Shown: positions 16,965 to 26,581 of the stretch, one piece after another
How the letters are laid out: each line of letters opens with the position of its first letter
How positions within the stretch are numbered: the stretch's first letter is position 1
NCBI RefSeq assembly: GCF_002338065.1
Contig: NZ_DDHJ01000018.1
Span: forward strand, 328,398-392,397
Length of the DNA stretch: 64,000 nucleotides
DNA from: Pseudomonas sp. UBA1879
GTDB taxonomy: Bacteria; Pseudomonadota; Gammaproteobacteria; Pseudomonadales; Pseudomonadaceae
Reading direction: 5' to 3'
Made by a program: the position numbers and the translations under genes
Notes under the pieces: generated by a model
Told to the model about the DNA's origin: nothing
What the model saw: only the letters and a program-made list of their open reading frames with translations
The model's database searches: none

Positions 16965-19085
16965 TCAATGGCTCATCAGTTCCCGCACCCGCGAGGTCAG
17001 TGCGTCCACGGCAAAGGGCTTGGTCAGCACCCACATGCCTGTCCCAAGATCACCCTGGCCGAGGGCCGCGTTTTCTGCATAACCGGTGATCAGCAGCGTT
17101 TTCAGATCAGGCCGGACTTCCCGCCCCGCATCCGCCATTTGCCGTCCGTTCATGCCCCCCGGCAGGCCAACGTCGGTGATGAGCAGATCGATGTGCACAT
17201 CGGAACGCAGCAGTTTCAGGCCTGCTACGCTGTCGGCCGCTTCCAGCACTGTGTAGCCCTGTTCGGCCAGCACATCCATCAGCAGCATGCGTACGGTGGG
17301 TTCGTCGTCGACCACCAACACCGTCTCGCTGGCCGTGCACACCGGGCTTTGCAGACGGCAGACGTCAATGTCTTCGGTGACCGCTTCGCCCTCGAAGCGC
17401 GGGAGATAAATGCACAGTGTCGAACCTTGCCCGACTACCGAACTGGCCCGAACCTGTCCCCCGGACTGCTTGGCGAAGCCGTAGATCATCGACAGCCCCA
17501 GCCCGGTTCCCTGGCCCATGGGTTTGGTGGTGAAGAAGGGGTCGAACGCCTTGGACATGACCTCCGGTGACATGCCGGTGCCGGTGTCCGTGACCGACAG
17601 CAACACGTAAGGGCCGGGCGGAATGTCCTGAGCGGCAGCGGCCTCGGCGTCCAGCCACTGGTTCGCGGTTTCAAGGGTGATGGTCCCGCCCTGGGGCATC
17701 GCGTCGCGGGCGTTGATGCACAGGTTGAGCAGGGCGTTTTCCAGCTGCCCGGGGTCGACCCGGGTGGCCCACAGTTGCGGCGCAGCGTAGGTTTGCAGGT
17801 GAATGGCGGGGCCCACCGTGCGCTGGATCATCTCGATGATACCGAGCATCAGTGCGTTGACGTCCGTGGGCCGAGGGTCGAGGGTCTGACGGCGGGAGAA
17901 CGCCAACAGCCGGTGGGTGAGGGATGCGGCGCGGCGGGTCGCGGCCTGCGCAGCACTGATGTACTTGTCGACGTCGTTGAAGCGGCCTTGCAGCATCCGG
18001 CTGTTGATCAGTTCGAGAGAGCCGGAAATGCCCGCCAGCAGGTTGTTGAAGTCATGGGCGATGCCCCCGGTGAGCTGGCCGACCGCTTCCATCTTTTGCG
18101 ACTGCCGCAGTTTTTCCTCGGCCTGCATCAGCTCCGCGGTTCGCTCGCCCACCCGTTGTTCTAGGGTGTCGTTCAGTGCACGCAAGGCCGCCGTCGCCTT
18201 GTCGCGCTCGTCTTCGATCGAGCGGCGGTCTTCGACGTCGATCAGCACGCCGGGAAACCGCAGGGGCGTGCCGTCCTCGGCCAGTTCCACGCGGCCGTTG
18301 GCTTCGAGCCAGTAATACACTCCGTCGGCACGTCGGACTCGGTATTGATGGGCGTAGGCGCCGCCCCGGGCAATGGCCGCAGCGATTGCCACCTTGAGGG
18401 CTTCCCGGTCTTCGGGGTGAACGGTGGCAATGACCTGTTCCAGGCTCAGGCCTTCGCGGCCAAGGGTCGGATCGAGGCCGAACGCCCGGCCGAACGCTTC
18501 GTCTACGGTGAATCGGTCGGTGGGCAGGTGCCAGTGCCAGGTGCCGATGATGGCCCCGGCGGCCAGTGCCAGTTGCACCCGCTCGACGTTTTCCCGGGCG
18601 ACGGCCTCGCTGATCAACAGGCGTTCCTGCGCCCGCCGCCGTTCGGTCACGTCGCTGAAGAAAATGGCAATCTGACGCTCGGCGGGGTTGCCGAATCGAA
18701 TCGCGCGGACATCGAACCAGCGCTCGAACGCCTCGGCGTAATTCTCGAAGTTGGCAGGCTCGCCGGTCTTGGCCACATGGCCGTAGGTCTCGAACCAGAA
18801 ACGTTCGAGATTCGGCGCGAACTCGGTGACCCATTTGCCGCGCAGGTTGACCCCCGCATGCTGCTCGAACGCCGGGTTGGCCTCGACGAAACGGTAGTCC
18901 ACAGGCACGTCGTCGCCGTCGAATTTGACCTCGACAATCGCAAACGCGGCTTCGATGGTGTCCAGAATGGTGTTGGCGCGCTCGGCACTGTCACGCCAGG
19001 CGTGTTCGGCGCTGCGCACCTGGGCCAGTTCACTGCGCAGACGCACTACTTCCGCTTCCAGCGCCTCTTTTGTCAAACCGTTCAA
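16965..19085 (-). CDS. Multi-PAS hybrid histidine kinase (TTG start)
   Basis: 706-aa cytoplasmic sensor kinase. An N-terminal coiled coil (LTKEALEAEVVRLRSELAQV) is followed by a first PAS (AAFAIVEVKFDGDDVPVDYRFVEANPAFE) and a second PAS/PAC (IIGTWHWHLPTDRFTVDEAFG; YRVRRADGVYYWLE). Then come a second coil, HisKA (GGIAHDFNNLLAG), HATPase (LLNLCINARDAM; DTGTGM; GQGTGLGLSMIYGF) and a receiver (DLLITDVGLPGG; LTKPF). The best start is TTG 19085, with GGAGGA 7 bp upstream. An open frame continues to 21188 over kaiC but is antisense. It is divergent from the kaiC operon, sharing a 303-bp promoter region, so it may sense for or regulate that system. Confidence 0.92.
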   Translation of the reverse strand: MNGLTKEALEAEVVRLRSELAQVRSAEHAWRDSAERANTILDTIEAAFAIVEVKFDGDDVPVDYRFVEANPAFEQHAGVNLRGKWVTEFAPNLERFWFETYGHVAKTGEPANFENYAEAFERWFDVRAIRFGNPAERQIAIFFSDVTERRRAQERLLISEAVARENVERVQLALAAGAIIGTWHWHLPTDRFTVDEAFGRAFGLDPTLGREGLSLEQVIATVHPEDREALKVAIAAAIARGGAYAHQYRVRRADGVYYWLEANGRVELAEDGTPLRFPGVLIDVEDRRSIEDERDKATAALRALNDTLEQRVGERTAELMQAEEKLRQSQKMEAVGQLTGGIAHDFNNLLAGISGSLELINSRMLQGRFNDVDKYISAAQAATRRAASLTHRLLAFSRRQTLDPRPTDVNALMLGIIEMIQRTVGPAIHLQTYAAPQLWATRVDPGQLENALLNLCINARDAMPQGGTITLETANQWLDAEAAAAQDIPPGPYVLLSVTDTGTGMSPEVMSKAFDPFFTTKPMGQGTGLGLSMIYGFAKQSGGQVRASSVVGQGSTLCIYLPRFEGEAVTEDIDVCRLQSPVCTASETVLVVDDEPTVRMLLMDVLAEQGYTVLEAADSVAGLKLLRSDVHIDLLITDVGLPGGMNGRQMADAGREVRPDLKTLLITGYAENAALGQGDLGTGMWVLTKPFAVDALTSRVRELMSH

Positions 19086-19388
19086 CGCTGTCCTCCGTGA
19101 TGCATCGTGATGTTCTGAGTAAGCGGCGGCAGCGGGCTGCCCATGCGCCATCAAATCAGAAACGCCGAAAACTTGCACTCGACTCGACACCCCGCGGATT
19201 GCGGCCTGCGCAGCCATTTTCAGCGGTCGGGCGTCGGCGGGCGTTCGACAATCGATCATCAGTCGATGTAAGTGATGGCGCTGCCCCCGTCGAATCCTGT
19301 ACAAGGTAACCATTTTGTACAAATATCCGAAAGCATCGAATCCTCGCTGCCTCCGGTGCCTACCGCCAAGCATTCCGAGTAGTAGCGA
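19086..19388. promoter_or_regulatory. Divergent promoter region between hybrid kinase and kaiC
   Basis: 303 bp with no supported gene, between the TTG starts of the kinase (minus) and kaiC (plus). The only structure seen is the repeated TGTACAA element at 19299-19322. The sequence becomes AT-richer there (AACCATTTTGTACAAATATCC), consistent with a promoter. Confidence 0.6.
19299..19322. promoter_or_regulatory. Tandem TGTACAA sites upstream of kaiC
   Basis: Two copies of TGTACAA (19299-19305 and 19316-19322), each centred on the palindrome TGTACA and 17 bp apart, 67-90 bp before the kaiC start. The spacing (between one and two helical turns) suits cooperative regulator binding. The binding protein is not known. 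Confidence 0.5.
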
Positions 19389-21100
<1,712 letters not shown>

Positions 21101-21104
<4 letters not shown>

Positions 21105-21433
21105 GTACCGAACCGCGAGCCATCGATCCGGAACAGACAGGCGACTCCGGCCACTATGCGTTGCGCCTTTATGTGGCTGGGCAGACACCCAAATCCATGA
21201 TCGCCCTGAACAACCTGAAAAAGATCTGCGAAACCTATCTCGCGGGTATCTACACCATTGAGGTCATCGACCTGCGGGAACACCCGCAGTTGGCGGCGGG
21301 TGACCAGATCCTGGCCTTGCCGACCCTGGTGCGGCATCTGCCGACGCCGTTGGTGAAGATCATCGGCGACCTGTCCAACACGGAAAAGGTATTGGTCGGA
21401 CTCGATATCCGTCCTCGGCAGATCCGCGCGTGA
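21101..21433 (+). CDS. kaiB: KaiB-family protein, conserved copy
   Basis: 110-aa thioredoxin-like/fold-switching partner of KaiC. Clear family blocks are [53 protein letters not shown] and [16 protein letters not shown], nearly collinear with S. elongatus KaiB. It has a GTG start overlapping the kaiC stop, and the end overlaps the second kaiB start (GTGA). The tight coupling indicates a fixed stoichiometric complex. Confidence 0.94.
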
Positions 21434-21762
21434 ATGGCGGGTCCGGTGGGGAGGAAGGTCATCCGGTCGAAGGGCCAGTCCAGCACCTCAAGCTGTACAT
21501 CTCGGGCAATACCTCCCGTTCATCCTTCGCGGTGCATCAGCTCAAAGCGGTGTGCGAGAAATACCTGGCTGGGCGCTATGTGCTGGAAATCATCGACATT
21601 TATCAAGACAGCCGCGCGGCGCGGGACGACCGTATCGTCGCGGTGCCGACCCTGATGAAACTCGACCCCGATTTCAGCCGTCGGCTGATTGGTGATCTAT
21701 CGGACGTGGAAAAGCTGAAACTGTTTCTGGGGATTGCCCCCGGCACTGAGAGTGGACCGTGA
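21430..21762 (+). CDS. KaiB-family protein, divergent second copy
   Basis: 110-aa second KaiB-like protein, adjacent to the first. It keeps [45 protein letters not shown] and [18 protein letters not shown]. The P-x-P segment is changed (LDPDFSRR) and the GLD motif is lost (FLGI). It starts at GTG 21430 overlapping the previous stop, and its own stop overlaps the kinase start. The divergence suggests a separate partner or a different preference between KaiB folds. Confidence 0.92.
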   Translation: MNGGSGGEEGHPVEGPVQHLKLYISGNTSRSSFAVHQLKAVCEKYLAGRYVLEIIDIYQDSRAARDDRIVAVPTLMKLDPDFSRRLIGDLSDVEKLKLFLGIAPGTESGP

Positions 21763-23390
21763 TCCATCGTCCCGTCGACATGACGGACACCCAATACATC
21801 GAACTCCTCAGCCGTCGCCTGCAGGAAGCTGACGACGTACTGGAGGCCATCCGTAGCGGCAGCGTCGATGCGCTGTTCATTCAGGGCGAGCAGGGGGAAA
21901 CCGTTTACACCCTCGACAACGCCGACAAACCTTACCGTCTGCTGGTGGAGCAGATGCAAGAGGGCGCCGTGTCGATTTCGGCTGACGGCACCATCCTCTA
22001 CGCCAACCACCGCTTCAGCGAGATCATCGGCGCGCCTCTCGAACAGATCTTCGGTTGCGTGTTTCAGGACTACCTTTGCACGAGCGACGCCGAGCATTTC
22101 AGCGCCTACCTGAACGCCGATGCCGACAAAGCCATTCGTTGCGCCGCGTCATTCAGTCGCCCCGATCAGAGCGTGTTTCCCGGTTACCTGTCGTTCAACA
22201 AGCTGCCGGACGACTATTCCGGGGAAGCGATTTTCTGCGGTGTGATCACCGACCTCACGGACCAGAAGCTGATGGAGGCTCGGCTGCATCAGTCACAGAA
22301 AATGGAAGCCTTGGGGCAGTTGACCGGGGGGCTGGCTCACGACTTCAACAATTTGCTGCAAGCGATCCAGGGCAGTTTCGACCTGATCATCCGCCGACCC
22401 GATTCGGAGAAGGTCACGCGCTGGGCGGAAAGCGGCTTGAGGGTGGCTGACCGCGGTGCCAAGCTGACCTCGCAACTGCTGGCGTTTTCCCGCTCGCAAA
22501 AGCTCGAGCTCAAGGTCTGTTCGGTCAATGCGGTCATTCACGACATGTCCGACCTGCTGACCACCACCCTGGGGCAAGGCGTTCGGCTGGTGTTCGAACT
22601 TGACGTCACAGACCCCCATGTCCTGACGGACCCGGTGCAACTGGAACTGGCGATCCTCAATCTGGCGATCAACGGCCGGGACGCCATGGGCGGTTCAGGC
22701 CAACTGGTGATTGGCACGCGTCAAGTCGCCAGCCACCCGTTCTTGACGTCGCCTTCGGGCTTTCTCGAAGTGCGGGTGGTGGACAACGGCACGGGGATGA
22801 GTGAGCAGACCCGCCTCAACGCGTTCAATCCTTTTTTCACCACCAAGGACGTGGGGCAGGGCACCGGACTGGGCTTGTCCCAAGTCGAAAGCATCATCCA
22901 GCAATCGAACGGCGCGGTGAGCATCGAGTCGGCACTCGGCCGGGGTACCCGCGTCTGCCTGGCCTTTCCGTGCGTTGACGAAGCGAGGGTGCCTGAGGAA
23001 CATCTGCCCCTGGCAGTGGCCGACGCACGGGTGGATCTGAACATTCTGGTGGTCGACGATGATGACGAAGTCCGTCGAACCCTGGTGGACATGCTCGACC
23101 TGCTCGGGCACCAGGTGGTCGAAGCGGCCAGTGGCCCGGCGGGTCTCGCTGCCATCGGGCAACAGCCGTTCGATCTGGTGATGCTCGACTTCGCCATGCC
23201 GGGCATGAACGGCGCTCAGGTCGCCCAGGAAATCCACCGGCTGGACGCCTGCAGGCCTATCGTGTTCGTCAGTGGCTACTCGGACACCGATCAGCTTCGC
23301 CCGGTGCTGAATCACCACACCACGCTGCTGCGCAAGCCATTCACCCTCGACAGCCTGAAGGCCACTTTGCAGGGGATGCTGCAGCGCTGA
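21759..23390 (+). CDS. PAS hybrid histidine kinase of the kai operon
   Basis: 543-aa soluble kinase. An N-terminal helix (IELLSRRLQEADDVLEAIRSG) leads to PAS (VSISADGTILYANHRFSEIIG), HisKA (GGLAHDFNNLLQAI), HATPase (LNLAINGRDAM; DNGTGM; GQGTGLGLSQVES) and a C-terminal receiver (ILVVDDDDEVRRTL; acceptor Asp in MLDFAMPGMNG; LRKPF). The GTG 21759 start overlaps the kaiB2 stop; ATG 21780 is an alternative. The coupling suggests it is the output or input module of the KaiC/KaiB complex, analogous to SasA-type kinases, although it lacks their KaiB-like sensor domain. Confidence 0.92.
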   Translation: MIHRPVDMTDTQYIELLSRRLQEADDVLEAIRSGSVDALFIQGEQGETVYTLDNADKPYRLLVEQMQEGAVSISADGTILYANHRFSEIIGAPLEQIFGCVFQDYLCTSDAEHFSAYLNADADKAIRCAASFSRPDQSVFPGYLSFNKLPDDYSGEAIFCGVITDLTDQKLMEARLHQSQKMEALGQLTGGLAHDFNNLLQAIQGSFDLIIRRPDSEKVTRWAESGLRVADRGAKLTSQLLAFSRSQKLELKVCSVNAVIHDMSDLLTTTLGQGVRLVFELDVTDPHVLTDPVQLELAILNLAINGRDAMGGSGQLVIGTRQVASHPFLTSPSGFLEVRVVDNGTGMSEQTRLNAFNPFFTTKDVGQGTGLGLSQVESIIQQSNGAVSIESALGRGTRVCLAFPCVDEARVPEEHLPLAVADARVDLNILVVDDDDEVRRTLVDMLDLLGHQVVEAASGPAGLAAIGQQPFDLVMLDFAMPGMNGAQVAQEIHRLDACRPIVFVSGYSDTDQLRPVLNHHTTLLRKPFTLDSLKATLQGMLQR

Positions 23391-23414
23391 CCGCGTTTCA
23401 CCGGGCCGCGGGCG

Positions 23415-23876
23415 TCATTCAACCTGGCGTTTCGCAGGCTCATTCACCAACTCCGCCACGGCGGTCAGTGCCAGTCGATAGCCCAATGCCCCAAGGCCGG
23501 CGATCACGCCGGTGGCGGCCTTAGACACGTAGGAATGGTGCCTAAAGGCTTCGCGCTTCCAGAGGTTGCTCATGTGCGCTTCGATGATCGGACCGTCGAA
23601 CGCCAGCAGCGCGTCCAGAATGGCGATCGAGGTGTACGTCAGCCCCGCCGCATTGATGATCACTGCGTCGGCGTGCAAGCGGGCTTCCTGAATCCAGTCC
23701 ACCAGCACGCCTTCATGATTGCTCTGACGAAAGACCAGCGTCAGCCCCAGCGACGCGGCGTGTTGCCGGCAGCCGGCTTCAATGCTGGCGAAGCTTTCGC
23801 TGCCGTAGGTGCCAGCGGAGTCCAGCCCGTATAGGTTGGCATTGGGTCCGTTCAGGAAAAACACGGTGTGGGGCAT
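23415..23876 (-). CDS. Type II 3-dehydroquinate dehydratase-like protein, altered loop
   Basis: 153-aa dodecameric-family protein: FFLNGPNANLYG, the catalytic Tyr in GTYGS (Tyr24), FRQSNHEGVLVDWI, NAAGLTYTSIAILDAL and IIEAHMSN (His101). The flexible-loop segment normally contains an essential Arg (GTREP-like), but here it reads GLDSAG with no Arg. The reaction on 3-dehydroquinate may therefore be lost or altered. It starts at ATG 23876 after a GGAG site. It lies in a LysR-linked catabolic cluster rather than beside accB, so it is probably not the housekeeping AroQ. Confidence 0.88.
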   Translation of the reverse strand: MPHTVFFLNGPNANLYGLDSAGTYGSESFASIEAGCRQHAASLGLTLVFRQSNHEGVLVDWIQEARLHADAVIINAAGLTYTSIAILDALLAFDGPIIEAHMSNLWKREAFRHHSYVSKAATGVIAGLGALGYRLALTAVAELVNEPAKRQVE

Positions 23877-23982
23877 GGTGAACTCCAGGACGTGATGCAT
23901 AAGGTCGCGTGGCGAGCCGGACGTCCTCTCAAGCGCTGCGGCGCGGACGACGAACCGAAAAGCCGTCAGGCAACACATGGAT

Positions 23983-24414
23983 TCATAGCGAAGAGGGGTC
24001 TTCAGCCGCCGTGGCGCTGAGCCCTTTAACGTCGAAACTCAACCCGGCCGCGGCGCCGACGGGCCATCGCGTCAAGGCATCGAGCCCGGTATCGCGGGCG
24101 AACAGATGTGTGCCAAGGGCGGGTACGTCCAGTTGAATATCGACGTGTTCGCCGTGCACCCCATGGGCGATGACGGTGGCACTGAGCAACGTGCTCGGGC
24201 CCAGTGCATCGAGGCGAATGCAGTCCGGCCGCAGGACAATGGTCAGACGCTCGCCGACCTCGGCGTGCACCCGTTCGAGAGGGACACGCCACAGTGCGCC
24301 GCCGAAGGCCAGCACCGCCTCATCGTCGCGCCCCTGATAGCGCCCGGACACCCGGTTGACGCCATCGATGGCCTCGGTGGTATTGGCAGAGGGCTCGGTC
24401 CGTGGGTTGGCCAT
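23983..24414 (-). CDS. Orphan TOBE-domain protein
   Basis: 143-aa protein resembling only the C-terminal TOBE_2 part of spermidine/putrescine-type ABC ATPases. It has GRYQGRDDEAVLAFGGALWRVPL, ERLTIVLRPDCIRL and LSATVIAHGVHGEHVDIQLDVPALGTHLFARD. No Walker motifs occur upstream in any frame between it and RidA. It starts at ATG 24414, 29 bp after the RidA stop, apparently in the same operon. It could be a stand-alone ligand-binding TOBE protein or the remnant of a lost transporter ATPase. Confidence 0.7.
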   Translation of the reverse strand: MANPRTEPSANTTEAIDGVNRVSGRYQGRDDEAVLAFGGALWRVPLERVHAEVGERLTIVLRPDCIRLDALGPSTLLSATVIAHGVHGEHVDIQLDVPALGTHLFARDTGLDALTRWPVGAAAGLSFDVKGLSATAAEDPSSL

Positions 24415-24443
24415 GGCGGCTCCGGTAGCGTGAGGCGAAGGGA

Positions 24444-24869
24444 TCAGGCGCCGGTCCAGTCGTCCGGGATCACGGCAATGACGTCGATTTCCATGAGCCA
24501 TTCCGGCTGTCCCAACCCGGAAATCACCAAGCCGGTGGAGATCGGGAACACCCCCTTGAGCCACTTGCCGACTTCGCGGTACACCGGCTCACGGTAGCGC
24601 GGGTCGATGATGTAGGTGGTGGTCTTGACGATGTGCGAGAGGTCCGATCCGGCCTCTTCCAGCAGTTGCTTGACGTTCTTCATCGCCTGTTCGGCCTGGG
24701 CCCGTGGATCGCCGAGACCGACGAGGTTGCCGTCGAAGTCGGTGCCGATCTGGCCCCGGACATACACCGTGTTACCGGCGCGCACGGCCTGGCACAGGTC
24801 GTTGTCCAGTGACTGATTGGGGTAGGTCTGCTTCGTGTTGAACATGCGAATGCGGGTGTGAGTGGGCAT
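24444..24869 (-). CDS. RidA/YjgF-family enamine/imine deaminase
   Basis: 141-aa homotrimeric-type protein. It has LDNDLCQAVRAGNTVYVRGQIGTDFDG, QAEQAMKNVKQLLEEAGSDLSHIVKTTTYIIDPRYR and EWLMEIDVIAVIP. The Arg that in active RidA binds the carboxylate is expected near the DPRYRE/Y segment. It probably clears reactive imines made by the neighbouring oxidative enzymes. It is the first gene of a minus-strand unit (RidA-TOBE-dehydroquinase-like) preceded by the shared cluster motif at 24952. Confidence 0.92.
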   Translation of the reverse strand: MPTHTRIRMFNTKQTYPNQSLDNDLCQAVRAGNTVYVRGQIGTDFDGNLVGLGDPRAQAEQAMKNVKQLLEEAGSDLSHIVKTTTYIIDPRYREPVYREVGKWLKGVFPISTGLVISGLGQPEWLMEIDVIAVIPDDWTGA

Positions 24870-24951
24870 GGCGTATGTCTCTGGAAAACCGTGTATGGCC
24901 GCAGGTTCACACTGGCCTCGATGGGACGAAACCAGCATTTGCAGCGGCAGT

Positions 24952-24968
24952 GCTTAGGAAAAACCGAA
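24952..24968 (-). promoter_or_regulatory. Cluster motif copy 1 (upstream of RidA)
   Basis: Reads TTCGGTTTTTCCTAAGC on the minus strand, ending 82 bp before the RidA start. It is identical over 17 bp to the element upstream of the flavin monooxygenase and shares the CGGTT-N2-TCCTAA core with one upstream of the ABC operon. It is probably an operator or activator site of the local LysR protein (inference). Confidence 0.65.
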
Positions 24969-24987
24969 GGCCCGAAACGCTCGAGCC

Positions 24988-26262
24988 TTATCGCTGCCCG
25001 AGGGCGTCGTGTGTCGAGCGCTCGTAGCTCATGTAGCCGTTCTGCAGGACGATGTGATCGGCGATGTATTTCGCGTCGTGCCATACGCCGTAGATGAACG
25101 ACGACGCGCGGTTCACCAGGTTTGGCAGGCCGAGGAAATAGATCCCGCTTTCGGCGCAGATACCGCGCTTGTGGAAGGGCTCACCCTTGTCATCGAAGGC
25201 ATTGACGTGCAGCCAGCTGAAATCGAATTTGAACCCCGTCGCCCAGAGGATGGTGCTGATACCGGCCTGCTCCAGGTCGAGGCTGAGGATCGGGTTGATC
25301 AGGCAATCCGGGTCCGGCAGGAGTGTCCAGGCCTCCGGCTCGGCCGGGAATGGCAGGCCGTTTTGCTCGATGTACGCGTCAGCGTCACGCAGCACGTCGA
25401 AATACGCCCGGTCGCCTTCCGCCACATTGGCCGCCAGCCCCGGCTCGAAATGCATCACGCCTTGGTCGAACGCTTTGGTCAGCCCCACCAGGGTGATGCC
25501 TTGATGCGCCAACCGCCGGAAATCCACGGTCTTGCCGCCGTCATAGCCGCTGACGGCGAAGGCCACGTGCTTCTTCTTCGGCGTGATCCGCACCTCATCC
25601 CACAGACCCAGCGCACCCAGCCACCAGCAGTAATCTCGACCCCGGTAGGCGCGGGGCGGGCGGTAGTGTTCGCCCACGGAGAGGTAGACCGTCTTGCCGG
25701 CTTTTTGCAGTTCTTCGGCGATTTGCGAACCGGAAGCACCGGCGCCCACCACCAGCACGGCGCCGTCTGCCAGCTGACTTGGGTTCTTGTAGCGGGAGGA
25801 GTGCAACTGCTGAATGTGTGTTTGCTCGGGCACGATGTTCGGCACGGCGGGGCGCTGAAAGGGACCCGTGGCGGCAACGACGTTGGCGGCCTCGATCACG
25901 CCTTCCGAGGTGGTGACTTTGAAGCCCGGGCGACCGACGTGGCGTTCGACCTTCAACACCTCGACACCGGTGCGTACCGGCGCCTTGAGCATGGCGACGT
26001 AGTCTTCGAAGTAGTCGGCCATGCGTTCTTTCGGCGGGAAGGTCTCTGGCGAGACGTCGCTGAATGTCAGGCTTGGAAAACGATCGTGCCAGGCCGGACC
26101 GTTGGCGACCAGCGAGTCCCAGCGCTCGGAGCGCCAACGCTCGGCGACACGGTGACGTTCGAGGACGATGTGCGGCACGTCCATCAGCGACAGATGCTCG
26201 CTCATGGCGACACCCGCCTGGCCTGCACCGACCACCAAGGTGTTGATTGTTTCGACTGACAT
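24988..26262 (-). CDS. Flavin-containing monooxygenase (CzcO-like)
   Basis: 424-aa FAD/NADPH oxidoreductase. The FAD motif is LVVGAGQAGVAMSEHL (GxGxxG near residue 12). A second Rossmann motif for NADPH is VLVVGAGASGSQIAEELQ (around 166). Between them lie ATGPFQRPAVPNI and YKNPSQLADG, and later ILWATGFKFDFSW, typical of group B flavoprotein monooxygenases. It is likely to N- or C-hydroxylate, or Baeyer-Villiger oxidise, the compound handled by the cluster. It is divergent from the LysR gene at 26582 and carries motif copy 2 upstream. Confidence 0.92.
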   Translation of the reverse strand: MSVETINTLVVGAGQAGVAMSEHLSLMDVPHIVLERHRVAERWRSERWDSLVANGPAWHDRFPSLTFSDVSPETFPPKERMADYFEDYVAMLKAPVRTGVEVLKVERHVGRPGFKVTTSEGVIEAANVVAATGPFQRPAVPNIVPEQTHIQQLHSSRYKNPSQLADGAVLVVGAGASGSQIAEELQKAGKTVYLSVGEHYRPPRAYRGRDYCWWLGALGLWDEVRITPKKKHVAFAVSGYDGGKTVDFRRLAHQGITLVGLTKAFDQGVMHFEPGLAANVAEGDRAYFDVLRDADAYIEQNGLPFPAEPEAWTLLPDPDCLINPILSLDLEQAGISTILWATGFKFDFSWLHVNAFDDKGEPFHKRGICAESGIYFLGLPNLVNRASSFIYGVWHDAKYIADHIVLQNGYMSYERSTHDALGQR

Positions 26263-26581
26263 GTGAACTTCCTAAAGAGAGCGACCTTGATCGGTAGGGC
26301 CGATGCCTGGGCACCGACAGCGTGTCGAGAAGGCTCAGGCGCCTTGCAGACGTCGTCCATCTGTGAGGGCAGTGTGAGCAAGGGCCTGTCGTATAGGAAT
26401 TCTGCTTTTTGAACGTAGAGCTTAGGAAAAACCGAACCCTGCTTCGGCGCGCTGGAACGGATGATGGCCCTTGGTCGCATGCGGCCGGGGTGGTGAATGA
26501 CCCGGCATGAAGCGTGCAAATACACTCAGCCGAAGGGGCGACACGTTGGTTCGTTCCCTCGTCAGGATCGTGGAGGGCGTG
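26263..26581. promoter_or_regulatory. Divergent promoter region, monooxygenase / LysR
   Basis: 319 bp without a supported gene between the divergent monooxygenase and LysR genes. It holds cluster motif copy 2 (26420-26436) and, before the LysR ATG, a GGAGGG ribosome site. No other structure was recognised. Confidence 0.6.
26420..26436 (-). promoter_or_regulatory. Cluster motif copy 2 (upstream of monooxygenase)
   Basis: TTCGGTTTTTCCTAAGC on the minus strand, identical to copy 1, 157 bp before the monooxygenase start and 145 bp before the divergent LysR start. A 17-bp exact repeat at two promoters of one cluster is unlikely by chance and points to common control. Confidence 0.65.

Noticed and set aside
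16965..19085. Bacteriophytochrome or LOV photoreceptor kinase
   Set aside because: PAS domains lack the LOV Cys motif (NCRFLQ-like), and no phytochrome chromophore domain is visible.
23415..23876. Housekeeping AroQ
   Set aside because: It is not beside accB/accC, it has lost the lid Arg, and it is in a catabolic cluster.
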